Assembly: GCA_947502925.1 (NCBI GenBank)
Contig: CANNBS010000002.1
Span: 151,079-215,078 of the forward strand
Length of the DNA stretch: 64,000 bases
DNA from: an uncultured Marinicella sp.
GTDB lineage: Bacteria > Pseudomonadota > Gammaproteobacteria > Xanthomonadales > Marinicellaceae
Reading direction: 5' to 3'
Shown: piece after piece, positions 46,574 through 56,200 of the stretch
How positions within the stretch are numbered: the stretch's first letter is position 1
Layout: each line of letters starts with the position of its first letter
The notes under the pieces: model-generated
What the model saw: only the letters and a program-made list of their open reading frames with translations
Told to the model about the DNA's origin: nothing
Databases searched by the model: none
Position numbers and translations under genes: made by a program

Positions 46574-48502
46574 ATGTCCGAACCAATTAAAAACAAAGCC
46601 CCGTCCCGATTTACTATGGAGAGTTATCAGGATTTGTATCAGCAAAGCATCACCAATAATGAGGCATTTTGGCGGCAGCAGGGGCAGATTTTGGATTGGT
46701 TTAAGCCCTATTCTGAAGTGAAGGATGTGTCTTTTGATGAGGCGGATTTACATATTCGCTGGTATGGCGATGGTGAGCTGAATGTCTCTTATAACTGCAT
46801 TGACCGGCATTTACCGGAGAAAGCCGATCAGACGGCGATTATCTGGGAAGGTGATGATCCGAAGAAAAGCCGGCATATCAGCTTTGGTGATTTACATGAT
46901 GAGGTCTGTCGCTTCGCCAATGTCTTAAAGAAAATGGGGGTTAAAAAAGGCGATCGGGTGACCTTGTATATGCCGATGATTCCGGAAGCGGCCTATGCGA
47001 TGCTGGCCTGTTCTCGGATTGGCGCTGTGCATTCGGTGGTGTTCGGTGGGTTTTCAGCCGATGCCCTGGCCGACCGGATTATTAATTGTGAATCTCAGTT
47101 TGTGGTGACCGCCGATTATTCCCAACGCGGTGGCAAAAAAATTCCCTTAAAGGCCAATGTCGATAAAGCCTGTGAAAAAGCCGGTGTTAGTGATTATTTA
47201 ACCGATGTCCTGGTGGTTCAGACCGATGATGAGGCGGTTAAATTAAAAGACCATGACCATTGGTACCATGAACTGGTAAAAGATGTCAGTGATGATTGTC
47301 AGCCGGTGGCGATGAATGCCGAAGATCCTTTGTTTATTCTCTATACCTCGGGTTCAACCGGCTCGCCCAAAGGTGTATTACACACCACCGGCGGCTATCT
47401 GGTTTACAGTGCACTGACGCACCGGGAAGTTTTTGGGGTTCAGAAGAATGATGTTTACTGGTGTACCGCCGATATCGGCTGGGTCACCGGACACAGTTAT
47501 GTGGTCTATGGGCCACTGGCCAATGGTTGTACCACGGTGATGTTCGAAGGTGTGCCGAGTTATCCTGATTACAGTCGCTTCTGGCAGATTGTTGATAAGC
47601 ATAATATTGATATTGTTTACACCGCGCCGACGGCGATCCGGGCGTTAATGAAACAGGGTGATGAATTTGTTAAAAGCACTTCACGCAAATCGCTGCGGGT
47701 TTTAGGCTCAGTGGGCGAGCCGATTAATGTCGAGGCCTGGGAATGGTATTATGAACAGGTCGGCGATAAGCGTTGTCCGGTGATAGACACCTGGTGGCAA
47801 ACCGAAACCGGCGGCATCATGATTTCACCGTTAGCCGGTGTCACACCGTTAAAACCCGGGAAAGCCTCCCTGCCCTTTTTCGGCATTCAGCCGGCTTTAA
47901 TGGATGCCGACGGCCAGGAATTATCCGGTCAGAATGAAGGTCAGCTGGTGATTAAAGACAGTTGGCCCGGTCAAATGCGCACTGTGTATGGTGATCATAA
48001 ACGTTTTTATCAAACCTATTTCTCAGCTTTTAAGGGTGTTTACACCTCAGGCGATGGTGCGCGCCGGGATGAGGACGGGTTTTATCGCATTACCGGCCGG
48101 GTTGACGATGTCATTAACGTCTCCGGTCACCGCATGGGCACCGCCGAAGTGGAAAGCGCCATTGATGAACATGATCAGGTGGTTGAAGCCGCCGTGGTCG
48201 GTTACCCCCACGACATCAAAGGCCAGGGCATTTATGTCTATGCCATTTTAAACAACGATAACGATGCCGGTGATGAGCTGGAAGCCGAACTCAAACAATG
48301 GGTGCGCAAAGAAATCGGCCCCATCGCCACCCCGGATCTGATCCAATTCACTCCCAGCCTGCCAAAAACCCGCTCCGGAAAAATCATGCGCCGGATTTTA
48401 CGGAAAATCGCCGCTAATGAAATTGATTCTTTAGGCGATACCACCACCCTGGCCGAACCCGAGGTGGTTGAGCAGTTGATTGAGAATCGGTTGAATCGGT
48501 AG
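46574..48502 (+). CDS. acs: Acetyl-CoA synthetase
   Basis: The 642-residue AMP-forming ligase starts at the ATG at 46574 with AGAGAGG upstream; the longer frame adds 26 residues from repeat DNA. Motifs include [55 protein letters not shown] and the acetyl-regulated lysine region [14 protein letters not shown]. It activates acetate to acetyl-CoA through acetyl-AMP. The length fits Acs. Confidence 0.97.
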   Translation: MSEPIKNKAPSRFTMESYQDLYQQSITNNEAFWRQQGQILDWFKPYSEVKDVSFDEADLHIRWYGDGELNVSYNCIDRHLPEKADQTAIIWEGDDPKKSRHISFGDLHDEVCRFANVLKKMGVKKGDRVTLYMPMIPEAAYAMLACSRIGAVHSVVFGGFSADALADRIINCESQFVVTADYSQRGGKKIPLKANVDKACEKAGVSDYLTDVLVVQTDDEAVKLKDHDHWYHELVKDVSDDCQPVAMNAEDPLFILYTSGSTGSPKGVLHTTGGYLVYSALTHREVFGVQKNDVYWCTADIGWVTGHSYVVYGPLANGCTTVMFEGVPSYPDYSRFWQIVDKHNIDIVYTAPTAIRALMKQGDEFVKSTSRKSLRVLGSVGEPINVEAWEWYYEQVGDKRCPVIDTWWQTETGGIMISPLAGVTPLKPGKASLPFFGIQPALMDADGQELSGQNEGQLVIKDSWPGQMRTVYGDHKRFYQTYFSAFKGVYTSGDGARRDEDGFYRITGRVDDVINVSGHRMGTAEVESAIDEHDQVVEAAVVGYPHDIKGQGIYVYAILNNDNDAGDELEAELKQWVRKEIGPIATPDLIQFTPSLPKTRSGKIMRRILRKIAANEIDSLGDTTTLAEPEVVEQLIENRLNR

Positions 48503-48513
48503 GTGATACCCGT

Positions 48514-48603
48514 GTCATCCTCGGACTATGATCCGAGGATCTCGTAATAAATAGATAAGGTCTTAACGTTCTGAGATTCTCGGGTCAAGCCCGAGAATGA
48601 CGG
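48514..48603. repeat. Inverted pair of CTCGGG-type palindromic repeats after acs
   Basis: Copy GTGTCATCCTCGGAC then TATGATCCGAGGATCTC (48514-48543) and reverse copy GAGATTCTCGGGTCAA then GCCCGAGAATGACGG (48573-48603). It may act as the acs terminator. Confidence 0.7.
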
Positions 48604-48635
48604 TGTTTTATTTATTGTCTTAGAACTTCCTGTTT

Positions 48636-48713
48636 GTCATCCTCGTGCTTGGCCACTTCCGCTTCCTTGCTTGCGTGACAGACTTACGTCCTGTAAGCCA
48701 CACGAGGATCTCA
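48636..48713 (+). repeat. Palindromic repeat with a 48-bp nested insertion (copy 1)
   Basis: GTCATCCTCGTGCTTG (48636-48651) and ACACGAGGATCTC (48700-48712) are the two arms of the same palindrome that is uninterrupted at 50709-50737. Between them lie 48 bp (48652-48699) that match, in reverse complement, the insert at 49074-49120. Confidence 0.75.
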
Positions 48714-48738
48714 TTAAGTTCATTTTGATGCATGGCAT

Positions 48739-49029
48739 TTAACCAATAATCTCATCCCAAAGATCACGCCAATCAGGGTTGTTTTTCTCAATTAGGGCTA
48801 TTTTCCATTCGCGTAGCCAATGCTTTATATTCTTCTCACGTTGAATCGCCTGTTTCATGTCTTCATACAATTCATAATGAACCAGTCGAGTCCCATTGTA
48901 TTTATCTGTAAAACCTTTCACCACATGTGATTTATGTTGATGGACACGTTTAATTAACTGGCTGGTCACACCGGTATATATTGTTCCATGTGGCTTGTTG
49001 GTTACGATGTATACAGCAGGTTGTTTCAT
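48739..49029 (-). CDS. Small GIY-YIG nuclease-family protein (YhbQ-like)
   Basis: The 96-residue single-domain protein reads AVYIVTNKPHGTIYTGVTSQ, then LIKRVHQHKS, and ends KIALIEKNNPDWRDLW, the common stand-alone GIY-YIG form. Its biological role is unsettled in the family. It is bracketed by two oppositely oriented palindromic repeats (48636 and 49061), each carrying a related 47-48-bp insert, which suggests that gene and repeats are linked. Confidence 0.85.
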   Translation of the reverse strand: MKQPAVYIVTNKPHGTIYTGVTSQLIKRVHQHKSHVVKGFTDKYNGTRLVHYELYEDMKQAIQREKNIKHWLREWKIALIEKNNPDWRDLWDEIIG

Positions 49030-49060
49030 TAAACTATTTTATCACATCCTTTATCTCTGG

Positions 49061-49137
49061 GAGATTCTCGGGTGGCTTACACGACGTAAGTCTGTAACGT
49101 TAGCAGGACGCGGTAGTTACCAAGCCCGAGAATGATG
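49061..49137 (-). repeat. Palindromic repeat with a 47-bp nested insertion (copy 2)
   Basis: GAGATTCTCGGGT (49061-49073) and CAAGCCCGAGAATGA (49121-49135) are arms of the palindrome found uninterrupted at 48573-48603. The insert (49074-49120) starts GGCTTACACGACGTAAGTCT. Confidence 0.75.
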
Positions 49138-49156
49138 GTGTTTTTTTAATTCTCAA

Positions 49157-50575
49157 TCACTCAAACCCATCGGCAAAGATCAAATCAATGGTCTCAAAGG
49201 CGCCGATATCAATGGAGCCGTCGTTGAGTCGGGGTCTGGCTTGTTGGTGTTTTTGGTATTCGTATTGGGGGATGTGTGCGGATAGATTGGCGGGGATGGC
49301 CATGCCTTGATTGATGCCGGGGGCGTTGATGCTGAGGCGGTAGTTTTGGGCGTTAAGGTCGAGGAAATCAGGTGTGGTGCCGGTGATTTGACTGCCGAGG
49401 TTATTGACGGTGCCACCGGGGCTGCAGTGGCAGTCGCTGTAATTGGTTTTTAGCCAGTTATGTTGGTAATTGAAAGTGCCGTTGCCCGCCATCAGTGCCA
49501 GGGTGTGTCCGGCGGCTTCGCCGTAGTAGATGTTATTAAAGACTTCGGCGGTTTCGTCGTTGGTAGATAAACGCACCAAGGTGGTGTTACCACTGCGCTC
49601 TGAGATGATGGTGTTGTTGTACAAGTACAAGGTGCCTTTGCGGTAATCGGCGGTGGTGCCGCTGTCGCCGCCGTAATGAATAATCTGTGAGTTACCGTCG
49701 TTGTTCGGTTCAATCAGGACATTACCATAGACATGGGTTTCGTGGTAGCTCGGGTGATTCACCAGATTTTCAGAATCTTCGGCATCCACCAGGTCTAATT
49801 GGCGATTACCACCTTCAATCCAGTTATAGGCCACCACCAAACCGGCGGATCGATCTTTCAGGTTATTGCCCCCTGCCCCGGCTTTTAAGGGCCCGAATCG
49901 ATTGAATTGGTAGGTGATGTCGATGGCGGCGGTGTAGGTGTTGTGTTCATAAATGCGCCCGACGACACCGTTGCCGTAAATATGGTTTTTCTCAATCAAT
50001 ATGTTCTCGGTCTGGCCGTTAAAAGCACCGATAAACAGGCCATTGCCTGAGTTACTGAGGCTGCAATTGCGGATGGTTAAATGCGCAGCTTTTTCCACAT
50101 AGATGGCGGCGGCATTGTTACTGTAGGTTTCAGTCTGGCCCTGGTCGTTGGTGAATTGATAATCAGGATGGCCGGAACGAATATCCAGATTTTCAATAAT
50201 AATGTGCTGCGGTAAGCCGTCACTGGGAATATTGGATCCACCGATTTTAATGACGCCGCGTTGTTCGTTCCAAAAGTTTAAACCGGCCACGGTCACAGCA
50301 TTTTCACCATCAATCACCGGCTGCTCGCCATTCGGGCCATTAACGCCGATAATCGAAATCGGATCCTGCGTCGCGCCCTGGACATTAATGACCCATTTCT
50401 CACGGTAAGGCGTTGAACGCCAATGGATAAATACCCGATCACCGGCTTGTAAGGCGGTCCAATCAACATCTGCAATGTCGGTTAAGGGTTGGCCGGGGCC
50501 AATGTGGTAGTCGGTTGCCTGCGCTGAACTGAATATCAGCAATAAGGCTATAAAGGTGTATGTTTTGCGTTTCAT
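49157..50575 (-). CDS. Secreted right-handed parallel beta-helix protein ending IFADGFE
   Basis: The 472-residue protein has a signal peptide (residues 1-20, ending AQA), then DYHIGPGQPLTDIADVDW and DRVFIHWRSTPYREKWV, the start of a beta-helix fold. Parallel coils such as PQHIIIENLDIRSGHPDY and AHLTIRNCSLSNSGNGLFIG follow. Such folds are typical of carbohydrate-active or surface proteins. The C-terminus DIGAFETIDLIFADGFE is of the type seen on many secreted proteins of Marinicella-like bacteria. Confidence 0.8.
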   Translation of the reverse strand: MKRKTYTFIALLLIFSSAQATDYHIGPGQPLTDIADVDWTALQAGDRVFIHWRSTPYREKWVINVQGATQDPISIIGVNGPNGEQPVIDGENAVTVAGLNFWNEQRGVIKIGGSNIPSDGLPQHIIIENLDIRSGHPDYQFTNDQGQTETYSNNAAAIYVEKAAHLTIRNCSLSNSGNGLFIGAFNGQTENILIEKNHIYGNGVVGRIYEHNTYTAAIDITYQFNRFGPLKAGAGGNNLKDRSAGLVVAYNWIEGGNRQLDLVDAEDSENLVNHPSYHETHVYGNVLIEPNNDGNSQIIHYGGDSGTTADYRKGTLYLYNNTIISERSGNTTLVRLSTNDETAEVFNNIYYGEAAGHTLALMAGNGTFNYQHNWLKTNYSDCHCSPGGTVNNLGSQITGTTPDFLDLNAQNYRLSINAPGINQGMAIPANLSAHIPQYEYQKHQQARPRLNDGSIDIGAFETIDLIFADGFE

Positions 50576-50652
50576 AGGATGATTATACGCCTACAGGAAC
50601 ACATTATTGCGAATGTGTGCACAAAAAAAGGTTCTGATTACCAGTGATTTAG

Positions 50653-50737
50653 GAGATTCTCGGGTCGAGCCCGAGAATGACGGTGTTTTTTCTTAGAACT
50701 CCCCGTTCGTCATCCTCGTGCTTGACACGAGGACCTC
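50653..50737. repeat. Composite palindromic repeat (two inverted copies with a shared spacer)
   Basis: Reverse copy GAGATTCTCGGGTCGA then GCCCGAGAATGACGG (50653-50683), a spacer with TCTTAGAACT, and forward copy GTCATCCTCGTGCTTG then ACACGAGGACCTC (50709-50737). The same order and spacer occur at 48573-48651. Confidence 0.75.
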
Positions 50738-50821
50738 AGCCAGTTTTGAGGGATACTTAACATTGGGTCTTAAAGAACAGGTTTGATAATTATCCACTCA
50801 GTGAATATTACGTTGATTCAC

Positions 50822-50849
50822 GAGATTATCGGGTCAAGCCGAGAATGAC
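50822..50849 (-). repeat. Single degenerate CTCGGG-type palindrome
   Basis: GAGATTATCGGGTCAA then GCCGAGAATGAC, one or two bases shorter than the other copies. It lies just after the pbpC stop codon. Confidence 0.6.
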
Positions 50850-50862
50850 TAAAAAATAGTTT

Positions 50863-53214
50863 TCACATCGCCACCTGAAAATTGAGGCTGGCTTGTTGGG
50901 CGCTTTGGTCGATGACGCGGAGTTGGTATTGACCTGGGGTGAGGTTTTTGAGTTCGACTTTTTTGTCGTGGCTGCTGATGAGCTGGTCATTGAGGAACCA
51001 GTAATGGGTGCCGCCGGAGCCGGCGACATTGAGTTCGATGGTGGGTAGCTGACGGCTGCCGGCTTCGGGATAAAGGGTGGCGTTTGGGTGGATGCCGACG
51101 ATTTCCAGGCGGTTTTGGCTGTGCCAAAGCAGGCAGTCTTCGGCAAATTCGGGTAACAATTCATCACGGTGCCATCGGCCCGGTAGCCAGGGTTCCAGGA
51201 CCAGCGGCCAGACGGCCATTTCTTGACGTTGTGTTTGACCTTTGTAACATTGTGGTGTCACCCGTTTGCCCTGGTTGTTGACTAAAACCGATACACGTGC
51301 TGATTGTAAAGCATGGCTTAAATGATCCTGGCGGCTTGGCGGGGTGATGCCGTTAAGTGTGTAGGCCTGTTTTTTTCTGTGGCAATCTGATTTATTCTGC
51401 AGGTTTTCAGCGGTGCCCAAAGGCCAGCAAATTGTGGTGAGTTGTACATTATCCGGCTTCACAGGTGATATCGATTCAGGACTCAGGATATGATGCACCT
51501 GCCGCAATAAAGGCACCGCGCCCAGACGGCCGGTGTTGTCACTGACAAAAGCACCATCCGGGCGACCGACCCACACGCCAAGCGTGTAATGTTGATTGAC
51601 GCCGATGGCCCAGGCATCGCGACCACCGTAGCTGGTGCCGGTTTTAAAGGCCAGGTTGGTGCCCGTATTCAGGTCATCGTGGTAAAGGCGTTGCCCCAGA
51701 TTCCCTTGTGACAAAATATCCTGCACAATCCAGGCCGCGCCGGGACTGAGTAAGGGCCGTTCTGTTTTGGCTTGATCAGGTATAAAGCGTAATTTACCGG
51801 CCTGACCGTTGCGCCCCAAGGCGCTGTACACTTCGATGAGTTCTGCCATGGTGACACCACCGCCGCCGAGTGCCATGGATAAATTGGGCTGCGCCCCGTC
51901 GGGTAACTGAAGGTTAAGTCCGGCGTTGTGCAAGGCGGCATAGAAGGGTTCCGGGCCGATGGCATCGAGTAATTGCACTGCCGGCATATTTAAGGATCGC
52001 AACAAAGCTGCCGAGGCACTGACCGGTCCACTAAAATGCTCAGAAAAATTATGCGGCCGATAACCGTCAAAGGACGTCGGGACATCCAGTAATAAGGACT
52101 GTGAATGAATTAAGCCCTGATCTAAGGCCAGGCCATAAATAAAAGGTTTCAACGTGGATCCCGGCGATCGCAGCGCCTGGATCATGTCCACCTGCCCGGC
52201 CCGTGTGTCACTGAAGAAATCGGCACTGCCCACATAAGCCCGCACCGCCATGGTTTTATTGTCGACCACCATCACCGCCGCAGACATGCCCTGCCCGCTG
52301 TCTTCGGCATAATCTTTTACCAGCCATTCGAGCTCTGTCTGTAATTCACGGTTCAGGGTGGTTTTAATCAAGGCTTGTTGGGGGTTTTGTTGTCGCAGTT
52401 CCCGTGCCAGTAATGCCGCCCGCATCGGTCGGGTTTTGTATTGCGCATAGACCGGTTCCTGTTTGGCTTCCCGGACGGTTTTAGATGACCAGATGCCATC
52501 ACCTGCCAATCTATCCAGAACCTTGTCTCTGGCCTGTCGTGCCCGCTCGGGGTATCGATCGGGCCGGTAATAACTCGGCGCCTGTGGCATCACCGCCAGT
52601 AAAGCCGCTTCGGCATGGGACAACTGTGCAGCTGATTTCCCCAGATAAGCATGGGCAGCGGCTTCGACCCCTTCCAAAGGACCGCCAAATGGCGCGTAAT
52701 TCAGGTAATAATTGAGTATCTCGGTTTTACTGTAATGCCATTCCAGCTGCATGGCCCGAAACATCTGGCCAACCTTACCGGTTAAGGTTTTATCGTGATT
52801 TTGCATAATCCGGGCCACCTGCATGGTTAAGGTGGAGGCACCTGAGATAAAGCGACCATGTTTAATTCGCTGCCAGGCAGCACGGATAATCGACACCGGA
52901 TTAATGCCCAGATGCTGATAATAATAACGGTCTTCGTAATTAATTAAGGCCTGTAAATACAAAGGAGAAACCTGGTCAACGGTGGTCGGATACCGCCATA
53001 CACCCTGGCCGTCGGCAAAAGCACGTAATGGCAGACCCTCTTTGTCCACCACCACCTGGGCAAAATGCCGCTGCTCAAAGGATTCCACCGGTAAAGGCCA
53101 CAGGCGATCCATTAATAAAAACAACGACAAGCTCAGTAATAAAAAGCACAGCACTACCAGCAAGGGCATTTTCAGGCCCTTCAATGGTTTTTTAAAAGCA
53201 GCGAGGCTAAACAT
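50863..53214 (-). CDS. pbpC: Penicillin-binding protein 1C
   Basis: This 783-residue bifunctional protein has an N-terminal membrane anchor (residues 17-35), a glycosyltransferase domain with E94 (INYEDRYYYQHLG) and STLTMQVAR, a transpeptidase domain with S353-x-x-K356 (GSTLKPF) and KTGT (524-527), and a C-terminal beta-sandwich domain typical of PBP1C. It is downstream of the alpha-2-macroglobulin gene by 5 bp, the same pairing as yfhM-pbpC in E. coli. Confidence 0.95.
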   Translation of the reverse strand: MFSLAAFKKPLKGLKMPLLVVLCFLLLSLSLFLLMDRLWPLPVESFEQRHFAQVVVDKEGLPLRAFADGQGVWRYPTTVDQVSPLYLQALINYEDRYYYQHLGINPVSIIRAAWQRIKHGRFISGASTLTMQVARIMQNHDKTLTGKVGQMFRAMQLEWHYSKTEILNYYLNYAPFGGPLEGVEAAAHAYLGKSAAQLSHAEAALLAVMPQAPSYYRPDRYPERARQARDKVLDRLAGDGIWSSKTVREAKQEPVYAQYKTRPMRAALLARELRQQNPQQALIKTTLNRELQTELEWLVKDYAEDSGQGMSAAVMVVDNKTMAVRAYVGSADFFSDTRAGQVDMIQALRSPGSTLKPFIYGLALDQGLIHSQSLLLDVPTSFDGYRPHNFSEHFSGPVSASAALLRSLNMPAVQLLDAIGPEPFYAALHNAGLNLQLPDGAQPNLSMALGGGGVTMAELIEVYSALGRNGQAGKLRFIPDQAKTERPLLSPGAAWIVQDILSQGNLGQRLYHDDLNTGTNLAFKTGTSYGGRDAWAIGVNQHYTLGVWVGRPDGAFVSDNTGRLGAVPLLRQVHHILSPESISPVKPDNVQLTTICWPLGTAENLQNKSDCHRKKQAYTLNGITPPSRQDHLSHALQSARVSVLVNNQGKRVTPQCYKGQTQRQEMAVWPLVLEPWLPGRWHRDELLPEFAEDCLLWHSQNRLEIVGIHPNATLYPEAGSRQLPTIELNVAGSGGTHYWFLNDQLISSHDKKVELKNLTPGQYQLRVIDQSAQQASLNFQVAM

Positions 53215-53218
53215 ACGA

Positions 53219-56200
53219 TTACCGCGCGCTTACTGTGAGATCTTCATGACCGGCTGACAGGCCTCTGATTTCAGGGCGGTACATGTCTTCGACCAATGCC
53301 TGCGGCACCGTGTAGGTGCCCGGTGTCACCGCCCGCACCAGATAGACCAGATGGGTGGGCTGATAGGCCGATAACGTGAAGGCGGCCACATAACGGTCAT
53401 CGCGGTATTCTTCGTGTTTCAGGCGGTTATTTTTATTCCATTGTTTCGGTGTTTTACCGTCAATCTGAATGTCATCGAGGCTCATGGCATGGTCCAGTGC
53501 CTGGTTTTCAGGCTCAAAACCGGCGGGCAATAAATCCACAAGCAAGGCATCGGGCAGATAACCGATGTCCTTATCCAGACTGGCGGTGACTTTAACCAGA
53601 ATCAGATCCCCGGTCGTAACCGCATCCATTTTCAGCGCTTTGCCTGATAAATCGTAATATTGTTTCGACACAGTAACGCCCTCTCTGAGCGTGATGGGTT
53701 TTTTCGGGTAGCCCTGATAAATCCAGTCGGCATACAGCGGTTCATCACCGGTGTTTTCGAGTTGAATTTCTGTTTTGGCATCGTCCGCCACATAGACATT
53801 GACCAGGTCTTTTTGGCGCCGGATATCGATGCTTTGACCGGCATTGGTGAGGCTGAGCTGCCATTCACCATCGGTTTGGCCGGCCAGTGTTTTTGCAGTT
53901 CTGAACAGAATGCCGCGCTCCTGAGTGGACAACCAACGGCGCTTTTTCAGATCCTGTTTGATTTCAGGCAACATCGACATCACTGATTGGGGCAGTTGTT
54001 TTAATAACGTGCTTTCCAGGCCAAGTTTTACAACAGCGGCATAATCACGGATTTTTGAGCCATAGTTGCCGTAATAGCCATAGCGTTTAGCCTGCCATTG
54101 GTGATCGATAACTTTTTGCCAGGCTTCGGTGGCCCGCTGCTGATCGCCCAACTGCTCCAAAGCGCTGGCCAAGTGTGCCATCGGCAGCGGACTGTTTAAG
54201 TGGTTGTTAATGCCGTCGTATAACCGCCGCACATCACTGATGCTCAGTTGCTGACTTTCCGCCAGAACGTAAGCCGCATAGGCTTTCACAGAGACCCGAA
54301 AAGTATGCTGGTCACTGAGATAGCGGCTCAAATCAGACTGTAAGCGGAATTGACTGCGGACATAATAGCGCAGGCGTTCAGTGGCTTTTTGTAAGGATTT
54401 TTGTGGGACCGAATAGCCCAGGTTTTTCGCGGTGATGAGAAAATCCGTGGCAAAAACCGTCAGCCAGTTGGCTTCAGGGCTGTCATTCGACCAGGCACCA
54501 AAACTGCCATTGGATTTTTGCATACTGAGGATGCGACCGATGGCGGTTTCGATGATTTCATGGCGTTTATTAAATAAATCCTGATTACTTTGTCTGGCAT
54601 AGACCGCAAAATCATCTTTGTCGGCCAAAATCAACGGCCAGGCACGGCTGGTGGTTTGTTCCAAACAGCCGTAAGGATATTGCAGTAATTCTGCCAGTTG
54701 TTGTTCTTCAGCCAGAATAATCTGATCCGACACCGTTAACACGACTTTCAGACCATCGGATTCAAAGTGGTTGTACCAGTCGCTTTTATTGGGTTCGGTG
54801 TTTCCAGGCTGAATAATGACATTGTGCTGCTGGGTGATGGCCGGGCGTGCCGGACGCAAACCTAAGGTCCATTGCCGCTCCATGGAAAATGCCTTGTCTT
54901 GGGTTTCGGCGCGGATGGTTAAATGTCCCTGACCACGGCGGTTTGTGGCGGTGACGGGCAAGTGAATGCGCTGTTTTTCATCGGCTTTGAGCGCCAGTTC
55001 TAGGGTTTTATGTTCTCCACCGAGAGCCTGATCTGTCGTTAGATTGAGGTTTAAGTCAATCGCTTCGGCTTCGGTGTTATGCACCTCAATAACCGCTGAG
55101 GATGCATCGCCTTTGGCCATAAAGCGCGGTAAGGAGGCTTCAATCACCACAGGTGCGGCGACTTTTACGGTGCTGTCTGTGCTGCCAATCTGCGACTGAT
55201 TAAAAGCCACCGCCATCAGCCGCAGTTCACCGTTAAAATACGGCAGTTTAAAATCAATATCAGCTTCTCCCTGCGCATTCAGCGGGACTTTATCACTGAG
55301 TAAAGAGACAATCTGAACTTCGGATTTGGGTTTGTCGCCACCCCGGCTGATGTCGGCATCACCGCCGAATTTCTGCACCGCTTTTTTGGCCTCAATCATG
55401 GCAATCAATCGTCCATACATGTCATAAATGGCCGGAGCATATTGACGCGGGTTAAAAAACCAGGCAAAGGGATCCGGGGTTTTAAACTGACTGACATTGA
55501 GTACGCCGGTATCCACGGCCGCCAAAGTGACATACGTTTGTTGATTGTCCTCAGTGTTATCAACCTTGACCTGAACAGTGAAGGATTTATCAGGCAATAC
55601 CTTGTCTTTGTGGTTCAGTTCAACATCAAGTTGTCGAGATTGCCGGTCTAAAGGCAGGTGAATCAGGCCCAATGCCCGTTGTGGCAGGTGTTTGCGGTTC
55701 GGCTGACCGGCTTTAATCACCGTGACTGCCGTATAAATATCATGGCGTCGCCAGTTTTTGTCAATCGGAATGGATACTTCTGTTTGGGGCTGGTCTAATT
55801 CAGTGACCCGGTGCCATAATAAATCGTCCGCTTCCACCGTAATAATGGCGGTGCCGGCAAAAGGTGACTGTACGCTTAGTTTGGCTTGTGAGCCCGGTGT
55901 TACCGCATGATCCTGCCATTGCAGTTTCACCTGATCGGGTTTTTCTGCCTGCAGGTTATTCGGGTTATACCAGCGCCATCCGGCAAAGAAACGGTAGGAA
56001 CTCAATATGTTTTGTTCGCTATCCCTCACTTCCAAGCGGTACTGACCGTATTGCAGTGGTAAACGAACCGTCACCGGCTGATCAGCAGTCAGCGGTTGTA
56101 TGGCGCTGTAAACCGTCTGCGCATCTTCCTGGTTACGATACGCCCAGCCGTCATCACCCCAATGCCAGTAACGTTCGCTGTTTTCCTGAATCAGTACCAC

